A stretch of DNA of 64,000 nucleotides from Bradyrhizobium septentrionale. GTDB lineage: Bacteria > Pseudomonadota > Alphaproteobacteria > Rhizobiales > Xanthobacteraceae. Position 1 is the first letter of the stretch. Each line of letters opens with the position of its first letter. The notes below the pieces were generated by a model. That model saw only the letters and a program-made list of their open reading frames with translations, was not told the origin of the DNA and did no database searches. The stretch is taken from assembly GCF_011516645.4 (NCBI RefSeq), contig NZ_CP088285.1:1878501-1942500 (forward strand), written 5' to 3'. Positions 16,784 through 25,239 of the stretch are shown here, piece after piece. The position numbers were made by a program, and so were the translations under genes.

Positions 16784-17620
16784 ATGTTCAAGAATATGCT
16801 GGCTTTGATTCCGTCTGAACGGCCGGTCCAACCCGTCGTGGATGGCTCGATTTCCCTTGCCGCCGCTTGCAGCGCATATATTTCCGCGTTGGCGATTGGT
16901 TATGAGTCAACCAATATCCCGATCGCGGCAGTCGTATCTCCCACGACCCCGATGGTTTTTGAGGAAGAGCGACTTCGTGCCATGGAGCGCGCGGAGAACG
17001 CCATCAACGCGTTTGAGAGCGAGGTCACGAAGACGGGTCTTGCCTACACTTGCCGTACCATCAGCGCAATTCCCGCGAATGCCATCTCGTTCGCGGCTGC
17101 GGCCGCACGACTCCATGATCTGACCATCGTATCCCAGCCCGACTTCGAACGATCAACGTTCGATAACGATCTGTCCACGGAAATCCTATTCCAATCGGGC
17201 GGCCCCGTGCTGTTCATGCCCTACACGTTCCGGGGGCCGCTCTCGCCACGACGTATCGGAATCTGCTGGGATGGAAGCCGCCTCGCCAGCCGTGCCTTGC
17301 GGGACGCCATGCCGTTGCTCAAGAATGCAGAAGCCATCACGATCGCGACGATCGATAACTCGGCAACCATATCCGACGAGGCTAGTCCGGAGCGGCTGGT
17401 CCAGCAGCTGGCACGAACGGCCCTGTCAGCAAAAATCGTTAAGGTTTGCGCACAGCATTCAGAAATTCAGCCGACGCTTCTCTCGGTCGCGGCGGATCAG
17501 AGGCTGGACCTTCTGGTGATGGGCGGCTACGGCCATTCACGCTTCCAGGAGAGGCTCCTCGGAGGGGTCACGCGAGAAATGCTGCAATGCATGCCCCTCC
17601 CAACGCTCATGTCGCATTGA
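16784..17620 (+). CDS. Universal stress protein, tandem UspA domains
   Basis: This 278-residue protein has exactly the length of its paralogue at 3795 and shares MFKNxL at the start, SGGPVLFMPYTFRGPLS in the middle, RIGICWDGSRLASRAL at the second domain and MGGYGHSRFQERLLGG near the end. The last motif is the ATP-binding loop of UspA-type domains. The N-terminal domain is again the more diverged. GGAG precedes the ATG. A near-consensus FixK box lies upstream. Confidence 0.88.
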   Translation: MFKNMLALIPSERPVQPVVDGSISLAAACSAYISALAIGYESTNIPIAAVVSPTTPMVFEEERLRAMERAENAINAFESEVTKTGLAYTCRTISAIPANAISFAAAAARLHDLTIVSQPDFERSTFDNDLSTEILFQSGGPVLFMPYTFRGPLSPRRIGICWDGSRLASRALRDAMPLLKNAEAITIATIDNSATISDEASPERLVQQLARTALSAKIVKVCAQHSEIQPTLLSVAADQRLDLLVMGGYGHSRFQERLLGGVTREMLQCMPLPTLMSH

Positions 17621-17800
17621 TCAATGCGGTGAGTTCAAGAAGCACAAGGCGCTGCGCTAGGGGCGCCCTCGCCGCCGGCTCTTCATTGGAACACTGCCGA
17701 CCGCCGAGCTGGGATATTCCGGCTGCTTGTCGCTGTTCTTGCGCTCGACCGGAAGCGCGCTCGGATCAGATCGCACGCTCCACAATTGCCTGCTTCTGCG

Positions 17801-18262
17801 TCAGTCGCCCTCGGATCGCGCGAGTATTCGCTCAAGCGCGATGATCAGCTGCACGCGTCCAACGATGCCAACGACCCGCGTATCCCGGAGAACAATAACT
17901 TGCGATATCTGATGCTTGTCCATTTCGACAACGATCTCGTCCACCGTCGCGCATTCATCGACGCAGACGGGCTTACGGCTCATCACAGCGTCGACGCTCA
18001 AGGCCCGGGTCCGCTCGCGGATCAGCCACCCCTCCTCTCTGCTCAGCAGCCATTCGAGCCAAAAGCCCTCTGGCCAATGCACGCCCAGTTCGCGACGGTG
18101 AAGGAAGTCGCCTTCGGAGATAACACCGACCAGCGCCCCCGAGCTCTCGAGCACAGGCAAGCCGCGCTGGCCAGTTTCCAACAATAAACGAACGGCATCG
18201 AGCAATGGCGCGCCCGGTTTGATCGTCGCGAAAGACGTGCGCATAACATCCAAAGCCAACAT
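17801..18262 (-). CDS. Two-CBS-domain protein
   Basis: This 153-residue paralogue of the PHA-operon CBS protein starts LALDVMRTSFATIKPGAPLL and keeps GLPVLESSGALVGVISEGDF. The second CBS motif ends VIVLRDTRVVGIVGRVQLI. It has no other domain. It stands alone, leftward, with a one-mismatch FixK box 66 bases upstream at 18328-18341. A nucleotide-sensing regulatory role is inferred from the family. Confidence 0.85.
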   Translation of the reverse strand: MLALDVMRTSFATIKPGAPLLDAVRLLLETGQRGLPVLESSGALVGVISEGDFLHRRELGVHWPEGFWLEWLLSREEGWLIRERTRALSVDAVMSRKPVCVDECATVDEIVVEMDKHQISQVIVLRDTRVVGIVGRVQLIIALERILARSEGD

Positions 18263-18327
18263 GGCGAACTCCTAGAGCTTCGTGTACGCGATAATGTGCC
18301 AGCATAGTTCAAAAACGGCGCGCTAGG

Positions 18328-18341
18328 CTGACCTGGATCAA
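18328..18341. promoter_or_regulatory. Near-consensus FixK/FNR-type box
   Basis: CTGACCTGGATCAA matches seven of eight conserved positions, upstream of the leftward CBS gene. Confidence 0.55.
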
Positions 18342-18497
18342 TAAGAGCCGTGCGGCTTATGTAGCCGCTGGTTTTGGCTGCAGGACCATCCGGCGAGCTG
18401 TCCGCTCCGCCAAAACTGTCCTCAGGGAGCAATCGCGAATTTTCGAAGCGCGCTCCTGAGGCGCGGCTCCGCGCATTAGAGGACTGGCCGCACGGCA

Positions 18498-18962
18498 CTA
18501 TCGTGTGCGCGACGCAAGCGCTTCCACAACGTGCTTTTCGATTTCCCCGACGGGAAGCCTGGTCAGATCCCTGGGTATCTCCGCAATGATTTGGCGTTTG
18601 ACATCGGGAGCCAGTGTCGCCCGAAGCTGTGCCAGAGTACGCGGCGGAGCGACGATGACAAACGCCGTCGCCTTTCCACGCCGGACAATGTCCTCCGCGG
18701 CCCGCGCAACTCGCCTCGTAAACGGATACTCCTCGAGCTCGTGCCAGTTCGTAGGTGCGACGGCTCCCCGCTGACCAGAGACGATCCCCTTTATGAAGTG
18801 ACCCGGGCGGTCCATACCTTGCAGATGCGTTGGCGGGTTCTGATGTTCGAAAACAGCCTCCGCCTTCAGGTTAGGGAGCCGATCGTCACCTTCGTTGCGA
18901 AGAAACAGCGCCTTGCGCCCGTCTCCGGCAAACACGAGCGCGTTCTTTGGAATTCCCGCCAT
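18498..18962 (-). CDS. Host-attachment-family protein
   Basis: This 154-residue soluble protein resembles the family first annotated as 'protein required for attachment to host cells'. It starts with a strand carrying NALVFAGDGRKALFLRNEGD. ELEEYPFTRRVARAAEDIV lies centrally, and VIVAPPRTLAQLRATLAPDV introduces the C-terminal half. Structural relatives have eRF1 domain-like folds; their activity is unproven. It diverges from the CBS-BON gene at 19091, and the FixK box at 19016-19029 lies between them. Confidence 0.8.
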   Translation of the reverse strand: MAGIPKNALVFAGDGRKALFLRNEGDDRLPNLKAEAVFEHQNPPTHLQGMDRPGHFIKGIVSGQRGAVAPTNWHELEEYPFTRRVARAAEDIVRRGKATAFVIVAPPRTLAQLRATLAPDVKRQIIAEIPRDLTRLPVGEIEKHVVEALASRTR

Positions 18963-19015
18963 ATCGACATCCTCCGCTTCAGCGACTCCTATACTGCCTG
19001 GGAACTCCAGATCGA

Positions 19016-19029
19016 TTGATCGGGGTCAA
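19016..19029. promoter_or_regulatory. FixK/FNR-type box
   Basis: TTGATCGGGGTCAA lies in the divergent space between the host-attachment protein (start 18962) and the CBS-BON protein (start 19091). Confidence 0.78.
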
Positions 19030-19090
19030 ATCACGCATGCGCGCGATCCCGCAGAATGTAACATCTTCCCGTCTACAGAGAGCACCGATC

Positions 19091-19777
19091 ATGCAAGCAC
19101 GCGACGTCATGGTGTCACCCGTCGTCACGGTGGCCTCCGATGCAACGGTGCGGCGAGTTGCTTCCCTGCTGCTCCAGCACCGCATCAGTGCCGTTCCCGT
19201 TGTGGGCAAGGACAGCGAACTCGTCGGGATTGTCACGGAAAGCGACCTGATGCATCGGACTGAGGCGGGCACCGAGCGCCCGTATTCGTGGTGGCTGCGG
19301 CTTCTGGTCGGAGACGCGAAAATAGCGTCCGACTACGTGAAATCCCATGCTGTCAAGATCGCCGACATCATGACCCGTAAGGTCGTGACCGCCACGCCGG
19401 AGACGCCTCTGCATGAAATTGCAATGCTGCTCGAGAAGCACGGTATCAAGCGTGTCCCCATCGTCGATGAAACCGGCCAGCTCATTGGCATTGTCAGTCG
19501 AGCCAACCTGCTTCAAGCCGTCACAAGCGCCCAACCGAAGCTGGAGATATCACCTGCCGATTCTGTCATCAGGAAGAAATTGCTCGGCGAGCTTTGCGAG
19601 CAACCATGGGCACACCCTTTCAATCTGACTGCGACCGTGCAGAACGGCGTCGTCGACCTGTGGGGATATGCGCCATCCGCCGCCGAGCGCACGGCGATCC
19701 GGATTGCCGCGGAGGCTATCCCGGGCGTCGTTGCAGTGAACGATCATCTTCTGGAAACGCCTATAATGGCCTATTGA
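19091..19777 (+). CDS. CBS-CBS-BON domain protein
   Basis: This 228-residue protein has CBS motifs at about 1-58 (ARDVMVSPVVTVASDATV, LVGIVTESDLMHRTEAG) and 85-142 (ADIMTRKVVTATPETPL, LIGIVSRANLLQAV). A BON-like domain lies at about 155-225 (TVQNGVVDLWGYAPSAAERT). The start at MQARDVM matches the other copies; an in-frame reading frame continues upstream without support. It is the most diverged of the three intact copies. Confidence 0.86.
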   Translation: MQARDVMVSPVVTVASDATVRRVASLLLQHRISAVPVVGKDSELVGIVTESDLMHRTEAGTERPYSWWLRLLVGDAKIASDYVKSHAVKIADIMTRKVVTATPETPLHEIAMLLEKHGIKRVPIVDETGQLIGIVSRANLLQAVTSAQPKLEISPADSVIRKKLLGELCEQPWAHPFNLTATVQNGVVDLWGYAPSAAERTAIRIAAEAIPGVVAVNDHLLETPIMAY

Positions 19778-19862
19778 TCTCGGTGGTCGGTCATTAAGCG
19801 GCCACCAAATCGGTCTGCGGATCAAACGGCCTCACCTCAAAACCCGCGATCCCGCGGAACGC

Positions 19863-20267
19863 CTAATTCATTCTAATGTAGAGGCGATCGATGGCATCCG
19901 AGGCCGGATCGTGACACATTTCCGCAAACGCCCGATTGATGAGGTCGAGACACTCGAGGAGTTCCGTGATGTTCTCCAAACCAGCACGGCGCTGAAGATT
20001 GAGGAGTCGGAACGTCACGACTGGCGGCTCGCCGAAGGAGATCTCGGGATGAGCGAGTCCGAAGAACACTTCGACAGCAGATGGCGCCTGTCTAATTCGA
20101 TTGAGAAGGTTGGCCGCCTGAGCTTCCGTGCAAGCAACCAAGCGAGGCGACGACCCTCCGGATGCCGACCTTGGACCGAGAACCGCCGATATCTGCTGCT
20201 CGAACCAGCGGTGAACGGGAGCCGGGATGTTCTGAATTTTCTGAGCGTCAAGCAGTATGCTGGTCAT
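19863..20267 (-). CDS. 134-residue protein of unknown function
   Basis: The start at MTSILLDAQKIQNIPAP is chosen because GGAGGATCAACG precedes it; a longer frame upstream lacks a ribosome-binding site. The protein is soluble, with helical segments VHRWFEQQISAVLG and EAQAANLLNRIRQAP and a C-terminal helix ITELLECLDLINRAFAEM. No family is recognised. A FixK box lies 53 bases upstream, so it is probably expressed at low oxygen. Confidence 0.62.
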   Translation of the reverse strand: MTSILLDAQKIQNIPAPVHRWFEQQISAVLGPRSASGGSSPRLVACTEAQAANLLNRIRQAPSAVEVFFGLAHPEISFGEPPVVTFRLLNLQRRAGLENITELLECLDLINRAFAEMCHDPASDAIDRLYIRMN

Positions 20268-20319
20268 CGTTGATCCTCCACTTTCCATATGACCACTAGC
20301 GACTTTACTCACAGCGCCC

Positions 20320-20333
20320 TTGACCAGGATCAA
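20320..20333. promoter_or_regulatory. FixK/FNR-type box
   Basis: TTGACCAGGATCAA lies 53 bases upstream of the leftward 134-residue gene. Confidence 0.76.
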
Positions 20334-20446
20334 TGTTGCGCGTGGCGGCCTTCGCGCGCGCAGGGTGCTGCTCATCTATTGCAGCAGATTGCGTCGCCGC
20401 GGCCGAGCCACGCCGGGCATAGCGGCCCCGAGCGCTTTCGCCGCCG

Positions 20447-20896
20447 CTACTTCTGCTGAATTCGGTTCAGATAATCGATCACGGCGAGGATGCGCGTTCG
20501 CACGACGACTTCCCGCAAATCTCGCGAAGGATCGAGCGCATCGTAGGCCGGATCGAGAATGTGAGGGACATTCATGATGAGGTTGAATCGCTCTCCCCAA
20601 ATGGGCATTTCACGCGTGCCGCGAGCGGGAATTTTCCTGCGTCCATCTATGGTTTCGTAAACCGCGCTAGTCGGAAAGACACCGTTGTTGCTCCTGGCCA
20701 AGGTCGTCAAATCGGCAGGTGGCATCTTCAGTAGCTCGCTGACCGGTCCTTTGCCCTTTCCGTCCGCCCCATGGCAGCTCGCGCACGACGCCTGGAATTC
20801 GGCCTTGCCGACATCGCCGTCTTCAGCGTGAGCAGCCGTAGCGAAAACAGCGGTCAGACCGAGAACCATCGGCAACTTCAGGCAATGGGTCATCAT
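20447..20896 (-). CDS. Exported c-type cytochrome
   Basis: This 149-residue protein has a signal peptide (about 1-24, ending TAAHA) and one haem-binding motif CASCH at residues 38-42. A likely axial Met97 is in TREMPIWG. The class I fold is close to small periplasmic electron carriers and to the cytochrome-c subunit domains of oxidases. It stands alone with a FixK box 56 bases upstream, so it probably serves low-oxygen respiration. The partner is not evident. Confidence 0.88.
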   Translation of the reverse strand: MMTHCLKLPMVLGLTAVFATAAHAEDGDVGKAEFQASCASCHGADGKGKGPVSELLKMPPADLTTLARSNNGVFPTSAVYETIDGRRKIPARGTREMPIWGERFNLIMNVPHILDPAYDALDPSRDLREVVVRTRILAVIDYLNRIQQK

Positions 20897-20951
20897 ATCG
20901 CCCTCTGGCTTTCGGATGGATTCTATTTAGCGGTCTTGGGTTTCCGTCAGC

Positions 20952-20965
20952 TTGACGCAGGTCAA
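20952..20965. promoter_or_regulatory. FixK/FNR-type box
   Basis: TTGACGCAGGTCAA lies 56 bases upstream of the leftward cytochrome c gene. Confidence 0.76.
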
Positions 20966-21072
20966 TGGACCGTATTTCTGCAGCTTGCGGCAGCCGGCCG
21001 GTCGATGCCTCGGCTGCATGATCACGGATGCTCAGCCTGCAACTCCTCGACAATCCGTCCGGCAGGAGGCGT

Positions 21073-21167
21073 CTTACTATCTTTCCTAAATTAGTAAGGT
21101 AGAATGTCGCATGATGCGAGGCTAGGGAAAAGGAAATGTCGCGCGGTGCGAGGCCAGGGGAACGACG
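21073..21167 (+). repeat. Short hairpin and imperfect 32-bp tandem repeat at a gene start
   Basis: CTTACTA (21073-21079) and TAGTAAG (21092-21098) form an inverted repeat. Directly after it, ATGTCGC...TGCGAGGC.AGGG occurs twice, at 21104 and at 21136, offset by 32 bases. The second copy is the start of the 159-residue gene. The first copy would also encode a start but is in a different frame. Confidence 0.5.
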
Positions 21168-21615
21168 CGGCGGCCGCGGCAAAGGAAGCTTAAACAAAGC
21201 GACGATCGAGCGCGCCTTGGTCGCCGAGCGCATCGTAAACGAAGCGACCTTGAACGGGAGAAGGCTCGCGAAGGAGGTGCTGCAGGATTTCGTTGAACTC
21301 TTTACGGGGCTAGCGGCAGCACATCAACCAACCGGCACATCGCCCGGAGAACTGACGCTTTGGAAAGCTGATGGTCGCGAGCCATATTTCGAAAAGTACG
21401 CCAGGCTGGCGGTCGCGACCGCGAAGGATCTCGCGCAGTATCAATCACCGAAGCTCGCCGCGGTTCAAGTGGTGGCCCCGGCACCAAACGCCGACCCAGT
21501 GCGCAAGAGATTTTCCGTGTCGATCTTTGACCATTCAGGGCGTCCGCTGCCTAAAGCGATCGAGGTCACGAAGTTGGCAACCGCTAAGCTCAGGCATTCG
21601 CCTCATGATGAATAG
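21136..21615 (+). CDS. 159-residue protein of unknown function
   Basis: The N-terminus is basic and glycine-rich (RPGERRGGRGKGSLNKATI), like many short alphaproteobacterial and phage-associated proteins whose GxxKGTxNK start suggests nucleic-acid contact. The rest is helical (RRLAKEVLQDFVELF, KYARLAVATAKDLAQ) and ends in a polar tail. No enzymatic motif is visible. It lies at the edge of the conserved block and the mobile region, so it could belong to either. Confidence 0.55.
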   Translation: MSRGARPGERRGGRGKGSLNKATIERALVAERIVNEATLNGRRLAKEVLQDFVELFTGLAAAHQPTGTSPGELTLWKADGREPYFEKYARLAVATAKDLAQYQSPKLAAVQVVAPAPNADPVRKRFSVSIFDHSGRPLPKAIEVTKLATAKLRHSPHDE

Positions 21616-22156
21616 CGGAAGAACCACTGAAGCATGGGCTCTCGGCGCTTCAGCCCGCGATGGGCAGCGAGTGAAAAGCGTTCTAGTAGTTGGTAGTTCT
21701 GCTGGTATTTGGCAGAGCGGTTGAGTCCGAAGTCATTTGAGATCAAGCTTTTATCCGATCATTGGGGCGCCGACCCGCGGCAACGAAGTGGAATAATCTG
21801 GCCGAAATGGCGCCTAAGCTATCTCAGCCCCATGGACCGACGAATAAGAGTCATCGGCGGGTCACCTAGCCTTGGAACTCGTCAGCTCAGCTGGCGCGCC
21901 TGAGATACAGTCGGAGGAGAGGGCGCCCCCTTAAACGATATAGAGGAGCTCAGCAGACCCGTATTTCCGCTCCGGCGGCATACAAACAGCATGCCCGATT
22001 AATGGGTAATTTTGTTACCGGTTTGGTCCATCCGAAGCTCATCGAGGAAACTAAGTTTCCTTGATGGCGCCCCGCTACCCTTCGAATTCCCGTCGTCCAT
22101 CACACCCCAGATTTCGAAGGCAAATCATGCTCTTTATCTTGTTCGGTTGGCCCATA
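21616..22156. other. No gene seen
   Basis: About 540 bases without a frame that has both a ribosome-binding site and a protein-like composition. No clear terminator or FixK box was found. Confidence 0.5.
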
Positions 22157-23968
22157 TCAGCCCAACGAGCGCATCAATTCTGCCGCGGCCTGGAGATCCG
22201 CTGTCTCAAACCCTTCGGTGAAGCGGCCGTAGACCGGCTGAAGCGTCTCCTTCGCTTCCTTACGACGTCTGCGATCGGCCAGCAGTGCCGCAAGATCGGT
22301 TGCCGTGCGGAGCTCAAAAGAACCAGAGCCCTGCATGCGCGCAAGCTTGAGCGCTTCTCGGAAGCAGCGCTCCGCTTCGTCATGAATTGATTGCGTCGAG
22401 CGAAGGAGCGCGCCCTTTATACGTAGTAACTCCGGCATCTGGAACAACTCGCCACTTCCTTCCACCCGAACTATCGTCTCATTGACGATATTCAGGCCGG
22501 TTTCCGCCTGACCGAGTGCAAGAAGACCCAAGGCAAGCTCCATGTTGAACTCGGTCGTGAGAAGCTCGTGCCGCGCCGCGTGAATGGGCTTAAGGCCGGC
22601 TCGCAAATCATCGACGCCTTGCCTTACATTGCCACGACGGATTGTAAGCTCGGCCTTGCGGCACCGACTGATTGCCATCAGAGGACCCATGGCATTTGCT
22701 TCGGCCAGCGAATAGGAGCGATCGATGTAGCGCTGCGCGGAGTCGAGGTCGCCGCGCCAGAGCGAAACAGTTGTAGCGCCGGCCAGCACCAACGCCAGAG
22801 CAGCCGAATGACCCGTGGCTTCAGATACCTCGATCGCTTGCTTGATGCGAGCAGACGCCTGGTCCGGGTAGCCTTGCAGCCACAGCGTCCGCGCCAGGGC
22901 GACGATCGATCGGTAATGTGGATCGTAGCCGAGGAGCACCGAGCTCTGCTGCGAATTCAGAATAATTTCAGTCACAGCTTCGAGCTCGCCACGCGAACCA
23001 CCGAGATCTCCCGAAAACTGCAACGCCATTCCGCGAGCGGAGTGAGCCAGCGCCCTGATCGCAAGATCGTCCGACCGCTCGGCGAGACCGCGGCAGCGCT
23101 CGGCGTATTCAAGTAAAATCCTGAAATGCCCGCTTCGACCATGGAAGATGTACTGCATGTTGAGCAGCCCGGCCTCGTAGACCATGTCCCCGGTCGATTC
23201 AGCAATGGCTAGGCTTCTGTTCAGGGCGTCATTGACAGCATCGCTCTCGCCGTACATCTGGGACGACCAGACGCCCAAGCCCGCCTGAAGGCGCATTTCG
23301 TCCGGACTTCCGACGGTCTCGGCATCGAGTGCAATGAGCGCACGTTGAGACCAGCGGTGACACTCCGCAAGCAGGGACATTGCCAGAAAGACTTCGACTG
23401 CAGCAGCGGCGAGCCGGATGCCAAGCCTGGCATTGCCGTGTTCGCCAAAGCACCATTCGAGCGCCGCCCGCACATTGTTCATTTTCGCGAAATGGTACGT
23501 CCGTTCCTGCCCGCTTGACAGCGTCGACCAGTTGCGCCCCCATTGCCGAAGCCATCCGACGCAATAGGTCGCGTGCCTTACGGCAAGATCAAAGGCTTCG
23601 GTTTCGTCGATCTGGATGTCGAGAGCGTAGGCGCGCGTGGTATCCAGGAGACGATAGCTCATCACCGTTCCGACAGGGCGCGTTGCGACCATCGATTTGG
23701 CGATGAGGCTGTCGATCGTGTTCAGGATATCGTTCCGGCTGACATCGTGTCCACAGACGGCAGTTACGGCATCGAGCGTGAAGTGTCCAACGAACACGGC
23801 TAACCGGCGTAGAGCGGTACGCTCGATTTCGGACAGAAGGTTGTAGCTCCAATCCATCGTGGCATGCAAAGTCCGCTGGCGTGGCGGCGCGCTTCTCGGC
23901 CCAAGCCACGAAAGCGCAAGTCTCTGGTCCAGCAGTTCGGCGGTCCCATGGACGCCGTAGGTCGCCAT
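22157..23968 (-). pseudogene. C-terminal part of an ATPase/TPR transcriptional regulator, 5' truncated
   Basis: The 603 residues start inside a known architecture. LSWLGPRSAPPRQRTLHATM then WSYNLLSEIERTALRRLAVF is the region that normally follows a winged-helix domain and an NB-ARC-like ATPase. The remaining ~480 residues are helical TPR-like repeats. The winged helix, Walker A and Walker B that should precede it (roughly 300 residues) are missing. Its ATG directly abuts the TAG of the Xis-like gene, so it may be translated from the neighbour's signals, but it cannot bind DNA or ATP as the family does. Confidence 0.75.
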
Positions 23969-24199
23969 CTAGACCACCTCAATACTAGCGGCCGCGATTA
24001 GAGCGAGGTAGTATTGGTGAAGGTTTTGAGCTGTGACATTGCGCCGGCTCCCATTTGGAATGAGAATGAAAGCCCCTTCTTTGGCGAGTTCGTAAAAGCG
24101 ACTGTGACCTACGCTCGCGATCTGACACGCTGTCTTGATGTCGACCAGCGGCCCAAGTTTGTGTGCGCGCACAAATTCTTCGTAAGAAAGCTGATCCAA
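23969..24199 (-). CDS. Small helix-turn-helix protein, excisionase-like
   Basis: This 76-residue protein starts at TTG with a strong GGAGG 8 bases upstream. The core LVDIKTACQIASVGHSRFYE, then LAKEGAFILIPNGSRRNVT, matches the MerR/AlpA-like helix-turn-helix fold of element-borne regulators and excisionases. It lies with a 299-residue protein and an integrase, the usual company of such proteins. Whether it is an Xis or a transcription factor cannot be told from sequence. Confidence 0.6.
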   Translation of the reverse strand: MDQLSYEEFVRAHKLGPLVDIKTACQIASVGHSRFYELAKEGAFILIPNGSRRNVTAQNLHQYYLALIAAASIEVV

Positions 24200-24339
24200 G
24201 ATTACCTCCGTCTCGATCCGCAGAAGTGCGGTTCAATCCGCGAGGTCTAAATCAGTAATCGAGAACTCGTCGTCCCCTGCTGCGCTAATTCGCGACGATC
24301 TCGGAATTAATTCATTTGGACAACCATCTGATTATTTTC

Positions 24340-25239
24340 TCATTTTTGATTGAGGATTAGTTCATTGTATAATTTTCTAAGCCATCTGGAGGCAGGAACA
24401 TCGCCGCTCATTCGGCTCTTCACCCCCTCGAGAAAGGTGGCAACCGTCCAATTCGGACGGTCAGAGCGCGGATGCCCACGCTGTTTTATTAGTTCGTTCA
24501 TGATGCGCTTTATTTCATCTCGATCGAACTGTCGTCGCCGGCCTGCCTTGGAAGGTCCTGTTTTTTGCGTTGCTGCACTGGTTCCGCTTATGGTTGACGG
24601 CGAAACTCCAAGTTCGTACACACGGTGCCCGTCTTCAGTCAGCGCATCGTCGAGCTCGAGATCTTCATCAAGGTACGACTCACGATTGATCGGCTTAATT
24701 TTCATGCGCCGGAGAAGTCGATAGTCCAAGGGTTCTCGCGGGGAATTCAAGCCTCCCAGATGACAGGTGACCACCGCAATCCCCTCCTGCAGTGCTCGCT
24801 GGAAGCTCATCTTCATTTTTCTGATTAGCGCGTTACAAAAAGTATTAATTTCCTCGTGACCACTCTTCAGAAAACTAGCTACCTGTCGGTCTGTAAGTTT
24901 TTCTAGGAATCGATCAGGAGGCGCAAGCAAGCCGCCCCAAACTTTTGGCACAAAATCCTCTTGGTCGTGGTAGCCCCGTTCGCAGAGGTAGAAGAGCCCG
25001 CCGATTCCGTCGACTGCCACTTCACAACAATCAAATTCGATCAAAGCCATCCGATCTGCATAACCTTTATCGTGGACACGGGCTTCAATACGCAAATTCC
25101 TAGCCGTCTCTTTGATCAGCGCTTTGAACTCTCGGAACCAATCTCCCTTTGACAAAAACCTTGGCGCAAAGAGGAAGGGGCCACGATGCAGAGGGAATGG
25201 ACCCGGCCCGAGCGAATTGTGAGGTTTCGTCTTCTTCAC
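24340..25239 (-). CDS. 299-residue island protein of unknown function
   Basis: This soluble protein overlaps the integrase stop by 4 bases (ATGA). It has a cysteine pair in EFDCCEVAVDG, an aromatic loop GLFYLCERGYHDQEDF, and a C-terminal basic region (KAGRRRQFDRDEIKRIMNEL) that could contact nucleic acid. Base composition is lower in GC than the first 20 kb. No family is recognised. Coupling to the integrase suggests it belongs to the same element. Confidence 0.6.
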   Translation of the reverse strand: MKKTKPHNSLGPGPFPLHRGPFLFAPRFLSKGDWFREFKALIKETARNLRIEARVHDKGYADRMALIEFDCCEVAVDGIGGLFYLCERGYHDQEDFVPKVWGGLLAPPDRFLEKLTDRQVASFLKSGHEEINTFCNALIRKMKMSFQRALQEGIAVVTCHLGGLNSPREPLDYRLLRRMKIKPINRESYLDEDLELDDALTEDGHRVYELGVSPSTISGTSAATQKTGPSKAGRRRQFDRDEIKRIMNELIKQRGHPRSDRPNWTVATFLEGVKSRMSGDVPASRWLRKLYNELILNQK

